Positions 54,154 to 64,000 of a stretch of 64,000 bases of DNA are shown in pieces; within the stretch, counting starts at the first letter, position 1, and each line of letters opens with the position of its first letter. Source of the DNA: Bolinopsis microptera (Eukaryota > Ctenophora > Tentaculata > Lobata > Bolinopsidae); contig NC_087084.1 in NCBI RefSeq assembly GCF_026151205.1, positions 3,380,845-3,444,844 on the forward strand. The letters are read 5' to 3'. The notes under the pieces are model-generated. The model did not search any database. It saw only the letters and a list, made by a program, of their open reading frames with translations, and had not been told where the DNA came from. Made by a program: the position numbers and the translations under genes.

Positions 54154-57100
54154 TGTAAAATTAATTTTTGATACAAAAGTTTTACTCCTTGTAATGATAA
54201 AATTTCTAGGTTTATTTTCGCCTTCTACGACGGTTCACAATAAAGATATTGGCCCAAACCAGAAAGTGGTACAAAGGTGGTAAAAAGTGGTAAAGTGGTG
54301 TTTCCGTTGAGATACAAAATTGGCATACAAGTCTAATTATGTTCGTAGGGGTCCTATCTACCATTTCGGTGAGAAATCCTTAGTTGAACATTCAAAAATC
54401 CAACGGAACCCTTAAAGCGACACCACTTTTCCCCTTACTTCCGGTTCTATGCCATTGATGAAATTTTATGCCTTTTGTCTCCTTTCTTGCCATTGGTACC
54501 CCCCGACGGGCCATCCTGATTCCCTGCTGTTGGGCCGTTACCTGGCTCAAACCAGGTCTAGTCTAATATATAGTGACCCTGGTCGTTTTGTACCTGGACA
54601 TTTCATTTGCAGTCGCTTGTGCAGTACCTTACATAAACATTAGCACTGTTGTATTGGTTCCCCTGAAGCTAGCTACACAAATACACAGGATTCAGATGTG
54701 TTACATTGTATCCAGATCAACCTGCTTATTTGCATTGTATATGTTTACCTGCTTCCAGAATGCTCCATGTAGTTATTTCAGTATGTTTTTCAGGCTAGAT
54801 GGATATGTATTTCAGGAATGTACTCCATGTATATTAATTAAGATTGGAATGCAACATAAAAATGCCTTATAGTATATCACACACGCAAATTTAGTAATAA
54901 TAAGTAAATAACCATCAGTAAAGCTTATTTACTCGTGAGAGCACTTCTGGGTAAACCTGGCAAAGTGCCATGTGTGTTTTACTTGGAATAGGCTATTTAG
55001 CCAGGCTAATAGCTGTACTAAGACCTAACTTACTGTACTGTTATCCTGTTACCTTATGATAAAATCCCGTTAGCGTATGACTGATTGTCGACAATTAACT
55101 CTACAATTAGCTACCAATTGTCTAGCGCCGAGAAAGGACTCTCCCAGAAAGTAGAGTCAATATTCAGAAAATTCGGTTATAATTACAGGGATTATAATAT
55201 TGGTTTATTTGAATCCGATTTCTTCAAGATTCTTCAGAAGCCACCCCTCCCTCTATTCTCTGAGAACTGGAGATTATAAAACTGATGCTATATGTTGTGA
55301 TGCTTGGTTGGGTTTCATGCATGGTTATTGGTTAAGAGTAAAGCTGGGGGGGGAATTTATTTAATTTTTATATCTTTAAGGGTATTTATGTAATGGGTAT
55401 GCTTCCTGAAGATAATATCAGGTTATCTGATAATGATTCTCCGGACAACTCCCTATTCTCGGACAAATATTATTAATCAGTTACGTATTGTAATTTATAG
55501 TTACGTAGTTTTTATTGATAATGTGGGTACAATAGTAATGGTTTCATGTGTACTTCCTGAAGTGGTACAAGGGTGGGCGTGGGGGAAACTTCCGGGGTAT
55601 TTCAGGGAAGTGTGACGTCATGATGACGGGTTAGGTGGTTTGTAGTTTACTAAGCAACAATACATCTAGCTCATTAGTATGATTTAATTTTTGAATGGAT
55701 ATTTTATAACATTAAAGTTATTTTCTCTGCAGTTTATGCAGACTATAATGATAAATAACATACGGGAATACAAGAATAAACAAACCACAGAAACTGCCTT
55801 ATAGTAACTGTAGTTGTTATGTATTTTATAACCGCTGAACATATATAATGGCTAATCTATACATTTATAATACGTACTATTAAGTGATAGTGAATCAGCA
55901 CCAAAACTACGATTTCCATTGACATTTACAATGACAGGCTTCTAACCACTGTGCCACACTTAAGTAAGCAATTATCAACGGTTCTTTTAAAAGTTTGATA
56001 TTATTTACAAGAAGAATGTTCCCACATTGTTGGTCTCACACAGCACCACATCACGTCTCTCCACAGTGTGGCGACCACTATTATACCACTTCATTTATCA
56101 AAGCATCCACGTATCTTAGGATCCTACACAACAACTGTCCGTAGTACACTATAAGGCTGGTCGCTGGTACGAAATTGACCACATTTTACCACTTCTCACC
56201 TGTTTACAGGTCCCCATGTTTACCACTTTATAATAGATTCAGTTGTCAACTCTAATCAGGGCTTATCTCCAGCGTATCTCCCACAAACTCAGTAGTTCCT
56301 ATACTAGTAGTACACGGTGGAGGATCACTGCATGTCAGTGACATTATCACTTACCATGCTACTCATTCTTTAATGATTTTATAGTAATACACTTGTCATG
56401 GTGGGTCCCTAATTGAAAATGTGGAGTATTGTTGCAGAAACATCTGAAATTATGGGATGTTCTATAAAATAGAAAAGAAATACCTCGATACCAAGATTAT
56501 AAATACTGCTTGATTGCTTTACAGCAGATGAAAACCGTTTGACTCCAGTAGACTCCCTACCTAATTGTCACCAATAGATTCCTCTACCAGGCTTATAATT
56601 TATTTCTGAGTAAAATTAGCGCCTATAAGTTTAAAGCATACATGTGCAATAGCGCCCCTAGAGGCAGCTAGCAGTAGCAATGTAACCTTTTAACCTACCA
56701 GTGGGTATACAGTGAGTCTGTTACCTATAAACTACAGTGATGAGATTCTGACTCTTTTACAACAAAAAATACGAACCTAATTATTGTACCACTCTGAAGT
56801 CCATCTTCTTCTAATTTTTGTTTATAGCCCTGAATGGTCTCATCTTTGTTGTCTCCTCTGTGAAGTGACGGAAGTGGTGTTGTTTATGGGTAATAGGTTG
56901 GTGATTGTCGGTTCCAGAGAATGGGTATTACCTTGTGAGTATAATCTGATGCATAATCGTGTGTTGAGTTACATTACATGTGCGCTCTTAAGTGTGATAC
57001 ACGTTGCTGAAACTTCACGTGTTTACTAAGACTTATAAACCTCATGACTTGTTCGTTAGCTGCTAAGCTGCAGTGAATACAGTTGGACACGTTCATTGAA

Positions 57101-60100
57101 GTTTGAGGATATTGGTAAATATTAGTGACCCTTTTAAAAATGGCCCGATGACGGTAAGATTTGTCACCCATGAAACTATATAACCCTCAATGGCTAGGAT
57201 AATCGTCTCATCCTCTAGGCAAACTTTGTCACTTAACGATATTTTTTTCAGTTGATAAGGACCTGTTCGTTAACGGAGTGAGTATAGTTATTTGTAAGAC
57301 AGTTTTCACCTTATTTAAACATTCATAAAGAATGGTAAATCCACGTTAAACTGCGTTGTTTTCCGATCGTATTCAGAGTTTAAACATTCACGCATTCAGT
57401 AACATCGTCATCCCAATTAATTACAGGGAATCAACCTCAAGTATATATATAGCTGATTTTAAGAAAAACCGTATTGTTAAAAACCGTAAACCACGGTTAT
57501 AGAGCTATAATTGTTGGTTATCTATTTAATTAATTATATTACTGTTTTACTGTTGGAGTATGAGATTAAACCGAAAAAATAGTTGATTCTAAAACAGCAA
57601 TAGTCTTATGACAATTTTTGTCCTATTAATGTTATCTTTTAATGAGAGCCTAAATAAACCCCGTCAAACCTTAAGAATAGGGAGGTTTAAACCAGTGCAC
57701 AGTTGCATGTCTCTCAAGAATTTAATGTCTGCCAATAAACAACATTTCGTTAAATACCACCACTTGACTACTCCTTCCAAATTCATTTCTTAGATTATGT
57801 ACACGGTTACACTGTTAATACAGCGATTTACCATTAGCCACCTCAAAAATGCTCCGTTAACAACCCTCCAATTATCCAATTAACTAATTAACTCCCAATT
57901 AACTAATTATCTCCCAATTAACTGGATTATTCTGCCTACAATTCTCTATCAAGTTCTGTCCAATCTAACCTTTTCTGGAAAAATAAGATAACGTGAAGTT
58001 ATACCCTCATTACCGAGTTCAAGGCAGGCTCTCTCAGTTTTTAATGTTGCTTATGGGAACATGCGCGTTTAAAAGAGGCGCGGTGGTATTCTGAGAAAAT
58101 GTGCATGTTTTGAGTATTGTTTGGGTGGAAAGTTAACAAGTTTTAAAATTAATTGTTCTGTTCATAAAGTAAATGTTCATTGTTTGTTTTGTTCTCTGAC
58201 GATCACACAATTGCGTTATAGTCATTAAGTTCAATTAAAACGAGATTTAAGAGATTAAACGTCGTAGTTACGTCCAATTACACATGTGATCTAGATTACT
58301 TGCCGATGTTCATGTTCCAATGTAGATATATATATTATATATATATAAACCATAAGTAGTAAAAACAGATTTAAAATCACTGAAATACTCATTATTTAAT
58401 TGTCTGGTTACGATCACGTGTGTTAGTTACTATTTTCTGATTGGATAGAAAATAAACAGTGGTTGTCAGCGCTATTCTGGTGTGGTCTGACTCAGTTCTT
58501 AATTTAATCTCACGTTCTGTGTAGCGGTATTGAGAGAAAGGATTGTTTGTTAGATCGTATTTTATTGAACCATTACTAAGTATAGCGGGTATTGACGTAT
58601 TTAATTTCCAATTATTTCTGTAAGTAGGTAATGTAATTGTTATGGTTTTTAATTCTAGTAGACAAAGAATAGTTATTCAGAGACCTTTATCTTTATACGA
58701 TTAGATACACAACATCTCTGCTTCTTGAAATGTATTATATACATGTTACGCATAACATTGGACATTTTGCTTTGGATTCGCGGATAATGCCGAGTCTCCA
58801 TGCAACACGTGACACAAATTATAATAGCTTTGTTCCACATTCAGGAATTATACCATCAAATTAAACAATTATCATCGCCTCTTCTCTTCGAGAGAAAAGA
58901 AAAGAGAAATCACCTTACAGCCTGTCAGAAATATATAATCAAATTTGTTGACAAGTTCAATTTATAGTAGGCATATTCTTGCATGGCGTGCTGCGCTTTT
59001 CTGCAGCAGAGCAAACCGTTATTATATACTCACGTTGTGACTTACTACTTAAAACTCGATTATAGAAGTATATTGCGTTTTCAAATAACCAATAAAGAAA
59101 GAGGAAGTTGTTGCTGACAATCAGGATAAGACACGAGCTGACGGCTAGCCAATTACACTCGAGTGAGGGTCAGTGACCCATATTTTGGTGGTCATCGTGG
59201 TGGTTTTAAGGTATTGTTTTTTGTAATGTGAATGTGCATCATGGTGGAGGAATACGCCTTGACGGCCTTGTTAATGAGGAAACTTGTGGAGAATGATGTG
59301 GAAAATGTCGGGAAACAGTTGTCCGTTTTTAGGTGTAAAACTGCTCTAATGTCAATTTGATCGGTTCCTAAAATAAAAATAAGTGTAAGAAAAGAGTTTA
59401 CCATTATCCATCTTGAACTTGACAATCGTTTTGATATTACACTATGTAACCATCTGAGCTCGGCCTTACTATTTAAGAGATAAGAAATTTATGATCATTG
59501 ACTTACTAGTAGATAAGAGCCTCATTGGACAATCCATTCGCATTTTCTTTCAAATTCTCATTCAAATTCCGTTGTAAAATTATAAATTAGTAGCGTAGTC
59601 AAAACATCATCTCATAACAAGAGTTATTTCTTTAATTGTTTCTTTCAAACTACCCTCTTTCGTATACGTCAAACATTACAATATTAGTACATTTAGTGGT
59701 TGTCTTTAACTCTTACAGCTCACTACTGCTCGCTTGTAATCACATAAAAACTTCCATACAGCACGGTTGCAGACTATACCTGGCCTCCTGGTATGTTATT
59801 GACTTTATGTTAAGTTAGATGTATTAGATCAGGTGTATAGAGGTATGTAAGTAAGTTTATATATGTATAAGTGGGTGCAAGTAAGTAAGATATGAAGTAT
59901 TTATATCATTTTCCGTGGTTCATTCCGTCCTAGTTTACAGAGTTTTAAAGCAATGATGTGGGTATGTATCAGACTCACTACCATGTAGTAATTCTCAGTT
60001 TCCTTAATTGGGTAAATGGACCAAATTATCTAAAATAGATCTGTATCATAATAATTTTTAATTTTTTTTTTAACCTGGCTACGATCAGGGCCTGGGAAAG

Positions 60101-60500
60101 TGGCCTTGGGAAATGGTGGAAATTGGGGTACAAGCACGTACAATTAAATCGTCTGAGTTTAGATAAGATTTGACGTCACACATCACGTGTCAAGGTCACG
60201 TGGACTGTAGTCTCCTAACGTTGCATGGTCCGTCTGTAGTTGTTAGTTGTGGATGGTTACCGGCTCTGTTAGCAGGCAGTCTCACTAGTAAACTTCTGTA
60301 GTTCCTTTAGACGGACTCTGCTGTCTTTGGAACAAGTTTCGCTATAATACTTATAAGTTATAAATAGCGCATATTAATATAGCCAATGACTTGACTATTT
60401 GTACCGGGTGTTGTACGTCACATACCGGATTGTTGTAGTCAAGTACCATGAAAGTGACGTAGGGTTGGTTATGATGCACGAACCTGGGGAGCACAGTGGA
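54154..60500. other. Mostly non-coding region
   Basis: No gene assigned. The most protein-like piece is at 55085-55279 (+), with FRKFGYNYRDYNIGLF and KPPLPLFSENWRL before a stop; it has no recognised family. A second is at 59250-59330 (+), MVEEYALTALLMRKLVENDV followed by a GTGTAA donor-like site. Both are weak. Several CCAATTAACTAATTA repeats lie at 57870-57925. Confidence 0.4.
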
Positions 60501-60518
60501 TATTTGCTGTACGGCTAG

Positions 60519-60585
60519 TTAAACAAGGAATCGAACTTGTGGGGTCCGTGCAGACCAACCTGCCTGTGGCTAATGCTCTAATATA
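60519..60585 (-). other. tRNA-derived fragment (SINE or tRNA remnant)
   Basis: On the minus strand, ACAAGTTCGATTCCTTGT forms a complete 5-bp T stem and loop with the RNA polymerase III B box (GTTCGATTC). A TTAGAGCATTAG upstream resembles the 3' half of a D arm. The anticodon region cannot be folded normally and the acceptor stem is absent. Confidence 0.35.
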
Positions 60586-61167
60586 CAAAACAATACATTC
60601 ACCCAACATCATATAACGTGACTACCTCATGTAACATCACGTGACTGACTGGGAGAACTTGAGTTTTACAGTAGTGTGTGATGAGTCCGCCCGGTATTGC
60701 GTGATTTCCGGGGGCCGGGATTAAATCCTGTGATGGTTTGTCTTTAGCGCACGGAAAATAACCTAAATATAATTACCAAGAAATCTAACCGCATTTAAGA
60801 GTCAAAATCTGAGTATATTGGGAATTTACAGTTATCACACTTTTTGAGTGTTGTTTATGTATCATCATTGGGGCACGATGGTAATTTTCATAATTATAAT
60901 ATATTATGTACATTCTATCATAATGTAAACACTTGCACTGTAATTAAACTCTTCTTCACAGTTCACTATTAGATGTTAGCCAAAACTAACTTAGGCTAGC
61001 CGCGGTCAAGCAACTCTATACGTTTTTGGAATGTGTATTTACAACACTAAAATAGCTACAATAGCACTATTATTTGAATATGTGACATCTCTGACACGAA
61101 TCTTTCCTGTGTTTATGTTTCTCTACATGGAGTTCACGCCGGGATCACCGTTCACTTTTCCTTCACT

Positions 61168-61241
61168 GCCGGAATTAGCTCATTTGGAGAGCGTTTAGAC
61201 TGAAGATCTAATATGTCCCTGTTCGATCCCGGGTTTCGGCA
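61168..61241 (+). tRNA. tRNA-Phe (GAA)-like sequence, probably degenerate
   Basis: Begins GCCGGAATTAGCTCATTTGG, has an anticodon loop ACTGAAGAT (anticodon GAA), a T arm TTCGATCCCGGG and ends TTTCGGCA. The 7-bp acceptor stem pairs (GCCGGAA with TTTCGGC, one G-T). Compared with metazoan tRNA-Phe it has extra bases in the anticodon stem and variable loop and one base missing before TTCGATC. It may be a pseudogene, a SINE head or a gene with indel errors. Confidence 0.7.
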
Positions 61242-61394
61242 AGCTTTTGTCCCAATGAGGCATTTGAGGGCACATAATGTGTTTGGGCTTGGAATGCAGT
61301 GGGAGATGCTTTCTCGATGGTCGAATTGGAAAAATTATTATTGAGATTGATAATATTTAAACTGGGATCAGTTTACTAATTAAATGTGCAAAAA

Positions 61395-61512
61395 GGATAC
61401 GCACGGGGATTCCCAGCGGTCACCCATCCATGTACTAACCCGGCTGCAGTTGGCCTTTATTCCAGATCGAACGAGATGGGGGTGTATTCAACAGAGTTAT
61501 GGGGCCGTTATC
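61395..61512 (-). rRNA. 5S rRNA-like sequence
   Basis: Read on the minus strand it starts GATAACGGCC, contains TTGAATACACC, ATCTCGTTCGATCT, GGGTTAGTACATGGATGGGT and GACCGCTGGGAAT, and ends before TTTTT. This is the 5S rRNA order and length (118 nt against about 120). The C box (GGATGGGTGACC) is intact. The A box area is altered (GAATAAAGGCC where GAAGTTAAGCA-like is expected). A polymerase III T-run terminator follows. A diverged gene, pseudogene or 5S-derived SINE head. Confidence 0.75.
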
Positions 61513-64000
61513 CGAAAGTTTAGGAAATTAGCCATATATCGTAACTCTTCATTGGTTTTAGAATTAGTTTTCATGATCTCAGTTGAAACAGTGAAATCAA
61601 AAAATGTTGCTTACTTTCTGTCTTAAATTATAATGTTATTTCTATTTAGGGGTTTACAGTCGAGATATCTTCTCCAGGTATTATCCGGATATTTATATTA
61701 TCAGACCTCCAGTATTATCTCCAGACTTTGTCTTTTTCAGTCTGATGAAAAATACGTGATTTAATATAACACTAAGGTTTGGAATGCTCTAGATGCTTTA
61801 GTTTGTCGAGTTATGTTTGTTTCGACATTGTGTTCGAAACCTCGACCTGCTCAACATTGAACGACCCTAACTAGGCGTAACTACCGCTAACCTCATAATT
61901 TCAACTTAAACTCCGCAGATACTGTGGTAATGAAACTAGTTACAACCTCCTAGTTCCCCCTTCATCCGCACTCCGGCCCCTCTCCACGGTGGTCATCTCC
62001 ACCAATTACCCATTTAAGTAATTAAATCCGCCAACAGGTCTGAGAGAGGTCGTTTAGTTGGGTAATGAGGGTGTTGTTTAAAAGTTTGTAAGACTGGATG
62101 TGTACTACAGTAGTAGTAGTAGAGTGCTTCAGTGCCAGTAAATCAAGGGATTTAGACGAGGTTTACACACATATAGTTTTATCGTGTTCGATCTGTAGGG
62201 AATGACATTTTACAGTTGACAGCACACTGTTGTATGTTGAGTTCACATAGTAGTATGCTGGTCTGTGTGTCCACATCAGACCTTGGAAAATTAGAAAGTA
62301 GGATCAGACATTAGATAATTTATTGTTTAAAATATAGTATACAATATAGTATAATATATAGTTTATTATACTGTAACACCAATGTCCCTCTCGGAACTAA
62401 AGAGTAATGATCAGTTTACTCCATCTCTCAATATGTCTTTTACAATAGGTTTATAGACTTTACCATATCACGTGACTCCATTAATAAGGTCATGTGACTT
62501 TAGTAGACGTAGTGGGTTGCACTGTAAGGAGCACTCACGGGGAATGTTCAAAGTTGAGGGTTTACAATCTCAATCTTGTGGTTTTGAACAAGATAAATAC
62601 CTGACAATTGATAACAAACGGCTCTAAATTGATCCAAGCCGTTATCGTGGTGAGCTTTTAGTTCGGATTATTAGGCTATTAGTTTGGATATGTGTAGCTG
62701 GTGTTGCTAAAATGTGGGGCTAATAAATTGGGGGCAATCGTTTAAACGAAAAACTCGGAGGATTTGGGGCCTTTTAGTTGGAAGGGGTAGAGACGTGACA
62801 GTTTAAGGAAAGGGAGAAGTTTTGGTGTTCATTTTTCTAGTAATTCGTCAAATTTATAACATTATGATTTCTATAAATTATGATGTCGATGTGAGTTTTA
62901 TGTGTCAAAGTGTTTAGCTTTAGAAAGGAGTTGTGTTATCCTTAGTACTAATAAGGTAGATATATTCGGCTTAAAAAATAATAAAAAACAGCAAAAAAAA
63001 CCATCAGTCCTGATCCCAGATCGCTGAGATCATGCAAAAGTGTTTGAAACTGGAATTACCCATAAAATTTAGGAATGCAGTGCTCCATGCTTAAAACACC
63101 GGTATTTAGTCAGATTATAAGTCAGGTGGGTCATGCGGAGAACTTGCGAAATGTGCAAGCACTTCAGTGCAATGGATGTTCATGTGTATATCTTACATTT
63201 TGTTTATGTGTTTGTAACTATGATTTACTTTATAGTATCGGTATCATTTAATGATCATTATTAGATAATATATAGGTTCAAGCGTGGGTATAGATTGGAA
63301 AAAAAATATATAATTTGGTGATAAAATAACTCAATTTCAGAATCAAAACTTCTAAAAATTAACCATTAAAATTCATTATACAATGACGATCAAAAGAATT
63401 TCAAATGGCAACTTGAAGTCATTCAAAGTTGTCACCCAAAATTCCTCCAACTATCTCCATCAAGCTAACGGTTTACACTCTAAACTTTAACCAATACCGT
63501 CACTGAGTGCCTGTTTTCACTTCAACGAGTAAGAGTATTCCCTGTGGAGGTGTTATCTTTCTACAACACTCTGCAGCTGTATATAATCCGTAGCTTAATA
63601 ACAGATGTAACAGTATTGTGGCTTTTTTTAACACTATATAAAACCTCCCTCCTTGCTTAATGACGTACTGTAACGTTATAAATACTTTGTTTTCTGTCAT
63701 ACAAGTCATCAATCGTTACGATACTTTTCGTAAAGTAATGTCTTACTGAAATTTAAATGTACTTCAATCCTCAATCTCTCTGTATCAATTAAAATATCAT
63801 ATTCAATTCCTCCGATTTATTTCCCAATAATTTTCGACCATCCTTAACTAATTGTTTTTCAATTCACCAATATTAAGCTCTGTTTCAAAATAAAATGTCA
63901 CCTTCTAGATTCCGGTAAAATTGTCGATTCACTATATGTTAATGTTTCGAATTCTTAACTAAATTCCTCATTTCAGGTTCGAGTGCCTCTTTTAACGGTC
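61513..64000. other. Non-coding, no feature recognised
   Basis: AT-rich DNA with no supported exon, RNA or repeat. A short GTA run occurs at 62110-62125. Confidence 0.45.

Noticed and set aside
54011-54283. Polyproline/polylysine frame
   Set aside because: Translation of the A/C homopolymer.

Overview
The window is nuclear DNA of an animal: AT-rich, with many GT-AG introns, simple-sequence arrays and small DNA transposons. The recognisable genes are an inositol monophosphatase, a furry/FRY ortholog, two galectin-collagen chimeras and a guanylate cyclase. The species cannot be named from sequence alone. I infer an invertebrate, possibly early-branching, from the galectin-collagen architecture and the compact intron pattern. 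No prokaryotic gene organisation, CRISPR array or intact viral genome was seen.

Layout. 1-984 (+): 3' exons of an inositol monophosphatase, broken by several single-base indels. 1780-2212 (+): last two exons of an unidentified coiled-coil protein ending in a PDZ-ligand-like ETYV. 4027-22671 (+): twelve exons encoding about 490 N-terminal-half residues of a furry ortholog; the rest of this very large protein should lie further right. Its 12.8-kb third intron holds, on the opposite strand, a tandem pair of galectin-collagen genes (9502-11083 and 14834-16392), several MITEs and a Penelope-like fragment. 23480-49700: a 26-kb block of visibly different texture (inflated homopolymers, corrupted tandem repeats, no convincing exon), most likely uncorrected long-read sequence. 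50028-51298 (-): last five exons of a guanylate cyclase catalytic domain and tail, convergent with furry. 51445-53800: a 2.3-kb imperfect palindrome in the cyclase upstream intron, followed by an extreme A/C homopolymer. 54200-64000: mostly non-coding, with a tRNA-Phe-like sequence, a 5S rRNA-like sequence and a tRNA-derived fragment.

Main points. (1) In two unrelated genes (furry and guanylate cyclase, on opposite strands) a tandem array made of branch-point-like CTAAC/CTAAT units runs straight into the 3' splice site. (2) A TA-flanked mariner-type MITE occurs three times. One copy has an exact empty site in the galectin paralog, and another appears to have moved together with about 236 bp of furry intron, producing a 1-kb inverted duplication that is itself flanked by TA. 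(3) The galectin-collagen-cysteine-rich architecture is unusual, and the two copies differ at the exon-1 donor. (4) A near-perfect 64-70 bp inverted repeat brackets six furry exons, a layout that favours circular RNA. (5) Splice-phase bookkeeping proves a one-base deletion in a furry exon, a warning about indel quality in this assembly.
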